From: Thioalkalivibrio sp.
GTDB taxonomy: Bacteria > Pseudomonadota > Gammaproteobacteria > Ectothiorhodospirales > Ectothiorhodospiraceae
Direction: 5' to 3'
DNA length: 8,631 nucleotides
Assembly: GCA_003563455.1 (NCBI GenBank)
Contig: PWRV01000234.1
Coordinates: forward strand, 1-8,631
The stretch's first letter is position 1, and every line of letters begins with the position of its first letter. The notes under the pieces were generated by a model. It was not told the origin of the DNA, ran no database searches, and saw only the letters and a program-made list of their open reading frames with translations. Shown piece by piece: positions 6,799 through 8,631 of the stretch. Made by a program: the position numbers and the translations under genes.

Positions 6799-7419
6799 AT
6801 GGCGATACCAGAATCCAGGGCGCGTCAGCGTCTGGCCGAGGAGGCCGCACGCATCATCCTCGAGGAGGGCGTGCGGGACTACGGCCTGGCCAAGCGCAAG
6901 GCCGCCGATCATCTCGGGATGAGCGGGCGGCGCGAAATGCCGGCGAATACCGAGGTCGAGGCCGCGGTGCTGGAGCGCAACCGGCTGTTCGCGGACGCCG
7001 AGAACCGGCGCGAATACCGGGACCGCCTGCGCGCGGCAGCGGTGGTGATGGAACGTCTGGCCGGGCTGGAACCGCGGCTGGTCGGTCCGCTGGTCATCGG
7101 CATCCTCGAGCCGCAGCCGCTGATCAACCTGCACGGCTTCGCCGAGACGGTCGAAGAGGTCATCTTCCAGCTGGGGGATATGGGCATCCAGTGCCGCAGC
7201 GGGGAACGCCACTACCGGGGCGGCCAGGGCACGCGGGCGCCCTACCTCAGCTTCCGCGGTCCCGAGGGGCTCGACATCGAACTCACGGTGTTCCCGGCCG
7301 ACGGCATCCGCCAGGCGCCTCCGTCACCGATCGACGGCCGCCCGATGCGCCGACTCGGCCTGCCCGCCGTGCAGGAACTCATCGCCGAAGTCGAAGCCGA
7401 GCTGGAACACACCGACTGA
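6799..7419 (+). CDS. Conserved-looking protein of unknown function; possible degenerate nucleotidyltransferase fold
   Basis: The 206-residue product has no signal peptide or membrane segment and is probably cytoplasmic. Residues 8-46 are a helical, basic segment (EEAARIILEEGVRDYGLAKRK onward). Residues 50-90 form another charged helical stretch. The core, LVGPLVIGILEPQPLINLHGF (94-114), then DIELTVFP (159-166), resembles the strand/loop pattern of a small nucleotidyltransferase. In the usual layout G[GS] is followed about ten residues later by a D-x-D pair and then a third acidic strand. Here the D-x-D position reads INLH, so catalysis by the standard mechanism would be unlikely. The C-terminus carries SPIDGRPMRR (176-185) and an acidic helix. 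I recall similar unnamed proteins from proteobacteria but cannot give it a name. It starts 8 bases after the mrcA stop, with no clear Shine-Dalgarno, so it is probably co-transcribed and translationally coupled with mrcA. The coding call is strong; the fold idea is weak. Confidence 0.85.
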   Translation: MAIPESRARQRLAEEAARIILEEGVRDYGLAKRKAADHLGMSGRREMPANTEVEAAVLERNRLFADAENRREYRDRLRAAAVVMERLAGLEPRLVGPLVIGILEPQPLINLHGFAETVEEVIFQLGDMGIQCRSGERHYRGGQGTRAPYLSFRGPEGLDIELTVFPADGIRQAPPSPIDGRPMRRLGLPAVQELIAEVEAELEHTD

Positions 7420-7452
7420 CGCCATGCCCCACGCCACCCCCGACGCTTAACA

Positions 7453-7476
7453 CCCTCCCCCGCTCGCGGGGGAGGG
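7453..7476. repeat. GC-rich palindrome between convergent genes; dispersed-repeat-like, possible two-way terminator
   Basis: Arms CCCTCCCCCGC (7453-7463) and GCGGGGGAGGG (7466-7476) are perfectly complementary over 11 bases around a TC centre. It lies in the 103-base gap between the convergent orphan gene and hemE. There is no T tract on either side, so classical intrinsic termination is not shown, although such a stable hairpin may stall polymerase or protect 3' ends. Its composition and its G-rich continuation (7477-7494, ending in the palindrome GGCCGGCC at 7487-7494) resemble the small palindromic repeats scattered between genes in many GC-rich proteobacteria. Only one copy is visible here, so the repeat assignment is inferred. 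Confidence 0.6.
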
Positions 7477-7522
7477 ATGCGGAGGGGGCCGGCCGGGAAA
7501 GCAAAGGCCTGGGACGCGCCCC

Positions 7523-8578
7523 TCAGCCCCGACGGTAGCCGTGCACCGTCTCGACCAGGGCCGCGACCCGCTCCGGGTCGATGCCGGGGTGGATGCCGTG
7601 GCCGAGATTGAAGACATGCCCGGTGGGAAACGGAAAGCCGTCGAGGATCCGCGTCGCCTCGGCCCGCACCACGTCGTCGCCGGCGTAGAGCACCGACGGG
7701 TCCAGGTTGCCCTGCAGAGCAACCCGGTCCCCTACCCGTTGCGCCGCCTCCGCGATGTCGATGGTCCAGTCCAGACCCAGGGCATCGGCACCGGCATCGG
7801 CCTGCGACTCGAGCCACGCACCACCGCCCTTGGTGAAGAGGATCACCGGGACCCGCCGGCCGTCGTGTTCCCGCGGCAGTTCGTTGATGATCCGCTGCAT
7901 GTAGGCCAGCGAGAACTCGCGGTAATGCCGCGGCGTGAGCGAGCCGCCCCAGGTATCGAAGATCATCACCGCCTGCGCGCCCGACCGGATCTGCGCCTGC
8001 AGGTACGCGGACACCGCCGCCGCCACCTTCTGCAGCAGCGCGTGCATCGCCTGCGGTTCGCCGTAGAGCAGCCGCTTGGTCTCGGCGAAGTCCCGCGAGG
8101 TGGCCCCCTCGATCATGTAGGTGGCCAGCGTCCAGGGACTGCCCGCGAAGCCGATCAGCGGCACCGCACCGTTCAGTTCGCGCCGGATCAGCCGCACCGC
8201 ATCCATCACGTAGCGCAGCTCCTGCTCCGGGTCGGGAACGGGGAGCCGTTCGATCGCATCCAGCGACCGCACGGGTTCGCGGAAGCGGGGACCCTCGCCC
8301 GTCTCGAAATAGAGACCGAGCCCCATCGCATCCGGCACCGTCAGGATGTCCGAGAACAGGATCGCCGCATCGAGCGGAAAGCGCGCCAGCGGCTGCAGGG
8401 TGACCTCGCACGCCAGTTCCGGATTCTGGCAGAGGTCCATGAAGCTGCCCGCCCGGGCGCGCGTGGCCCGGTATTCCGGAAGATAGCGACCCGCCTGGCG
8501 CATGATCCAGATCGGCGTGCGATCCACGGGCTCACGGAGGAGCGCGCGCAGCAGTCTGTCGTTGGCCAGTTCGGTCAT
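7523..8578 (-). CDS. hemE: Uroporphyrinogen decarboxylase
   Basis: HemE removes the four acetate carboxyl groups of uroporphyrinogen III to give coproporphyrinogen III, a cofactor-free cytoplasmic step of heme biosynthesis. The 351-residue protein carries the family signature IMRQAGRYLPEY (25-36, with Arg27 and Arg31 of the substrate pocket). It also has FSDILTVPDAMGLGL with the key Asp77, the segment PLIGFAGSPWTLATYMIEG with Tyr154, and C-terminal HVFNLGHGIHPGIDPE with His327. The length matches the E. coli enzyme (about 354). I chose the ATG at 8578, giving MTELANDRLLRALL, which aligns with known N-termini. An ATG at 8587 and a TTG at 8605 are in frame upstream but would add residues absent from the family. 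No strong Shine-Dalgarno is seen for any of the three. The gene is convergent with the orphan gene, so it is not part of the mrcA unit. Confidence 0.97.
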   Translation of the reverse strand: MTELANDRLLRALLREPVDRTPIWIMRQAGRYLPEYRATRARAGSFMDLCQNPELACEVTLQPLARFPLDAAILFSDILTVPDAMGLGLYFETGEGPRFREPVRSLDAIERLPVPDPEQELRYVMDAVRLIRRELNGAVPLIGFAGSPWTLATYMIEGATSRDFAETKRLLYGEPQAMHALLQKVAAAVSAYLQAQIRSGAQAVMIFDTWGGSLTPRHYREFSLAYMQRIINELPREHDGRRVPVILFTKGGGAWLESQADAGADALGLDWTIDIAEAAQRVGDRVALQGNLDPSVLYAGDDVVRAEATRILDGFPFPTGHVFNLGHGIHPGIDPERVAALVETVHGYRRG

Positions 8579-8610
8579 CGTTGTCATCCGGTTGGTTATG
8601 GGCAATGCAG

Positions 8611-8631
8611 GGCCGGGGGGCCGGGGGGCCG
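8611..8631. repeat. Short GC-only tandem repeat at the window edge
   Basis: The 8-base unit GGCCGGGG occurs twice in full and is followed by GGCCG (about 2.6 copies) up to the last base, so the array may continue outside the window. It lies 33 bases upstream of the hemE start codon. No promoter for hemE can be placed in the 53 visible upstream bases. The repeat may be simple low-complexity sequence. Confidence 0.5.

Noticed and set aside
4685..6850. 721-codon open frame on the minus strand across mrcA
   Set aside because: It is antisense to a full-length PBP1A with all catalytic motifs. Its composition is that of a shadow frame and no family was recognised.
6420..7538. 372-codon plus-strand frame across the mrcA end and the orphan gene
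   Set aside because: It is a shifted frame with Arg/Pro/Ser-rich low-complexity translation, typical of a GC-rich shadow.
7242..8411. 389-codon open frame on the minus strand overlapping hemE and the orphan gene
   Set aside because: It lies in another frame of hemE, reads Ala/Arg/Gly-rich, crosses the intergenic palindrome and matches nothing. hemE itself explains the strand.
8579..8605. hemE starting at TTG 8605 or ATG 8587
   Set aside because: The extra 3-9 residues are not found in the family, and the ATG at 8578 gives the canonical MTEL-ND start.

Overview
The window is GC-rich, densely coded chromosomal DNA. It looks like a gammaproteobacterium, probably of the Chromatiales/Ectothiorhodospiraceae type. 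That placement is an inference from gene order (pilMNOPQ divergent from a class A PBP gene) and from how closely HemE and PilM match gammaproteobacterial family patterns. No integrase, transposase, tRNA, rRNA or CRISPR array is visible, and I see no foreign island.

Left half, minus strand (1-4222): the type IV pilus inner-membrane and secretin operon, transcribed right to left as pilM-pilN-pilO-pilP-pilQ. The first four genes overlap by 1-4 bases. A 21-base gap carrying a strong Shine-Dalgarno precedes pilQ, which runs off the left edge after 480 codons. PilM (cytoplasmic actin-like), PilN and PilO (bitopic membrane proteins), PilP (lipoprotein) and PilQ (outer-membrane secretin) form the alignment chain linking the pilus motor to the outer-membrane pore.

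Middle (4223-4378): a 156-base divergent intergenic region. It holds two candidate sigma-70 promoters with overlapping -35 hexamers, one for pilM and one for the PBP gene. A perfect 6-base dyad lies in the PBP gene's leader, followed by a 9-codon ORF overlapping its start codon.

Right half, plus strand (4379-7419): mrcA/ponA, a full-length bifunctional penicillin-binding protein 1A. After an 8-base gap comes a 206-codon gene of uncertain function whose middle resembles a nucleotidyltransferase fold with a degraded active site. It is probably co-transcribed with mrcA.

Right end: a 103-base convergent gap with a strong GC-rich hairpin resembling a dispersed repeat, then hemE (uroporphyrinogen decarboxylase) on the minus strand. 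Its upstream region ends at the window edge in a short GC-only tandem repeat.

Overall this is mostly conserved housekeeping and pilus DNA. The points most worth a second look are the downstream orphan gene, the shared promoter region with its leader dyad, and the G/C homopolymer runs at pilM and pilQ. I found no convincing previously undescribed multi-gene system.
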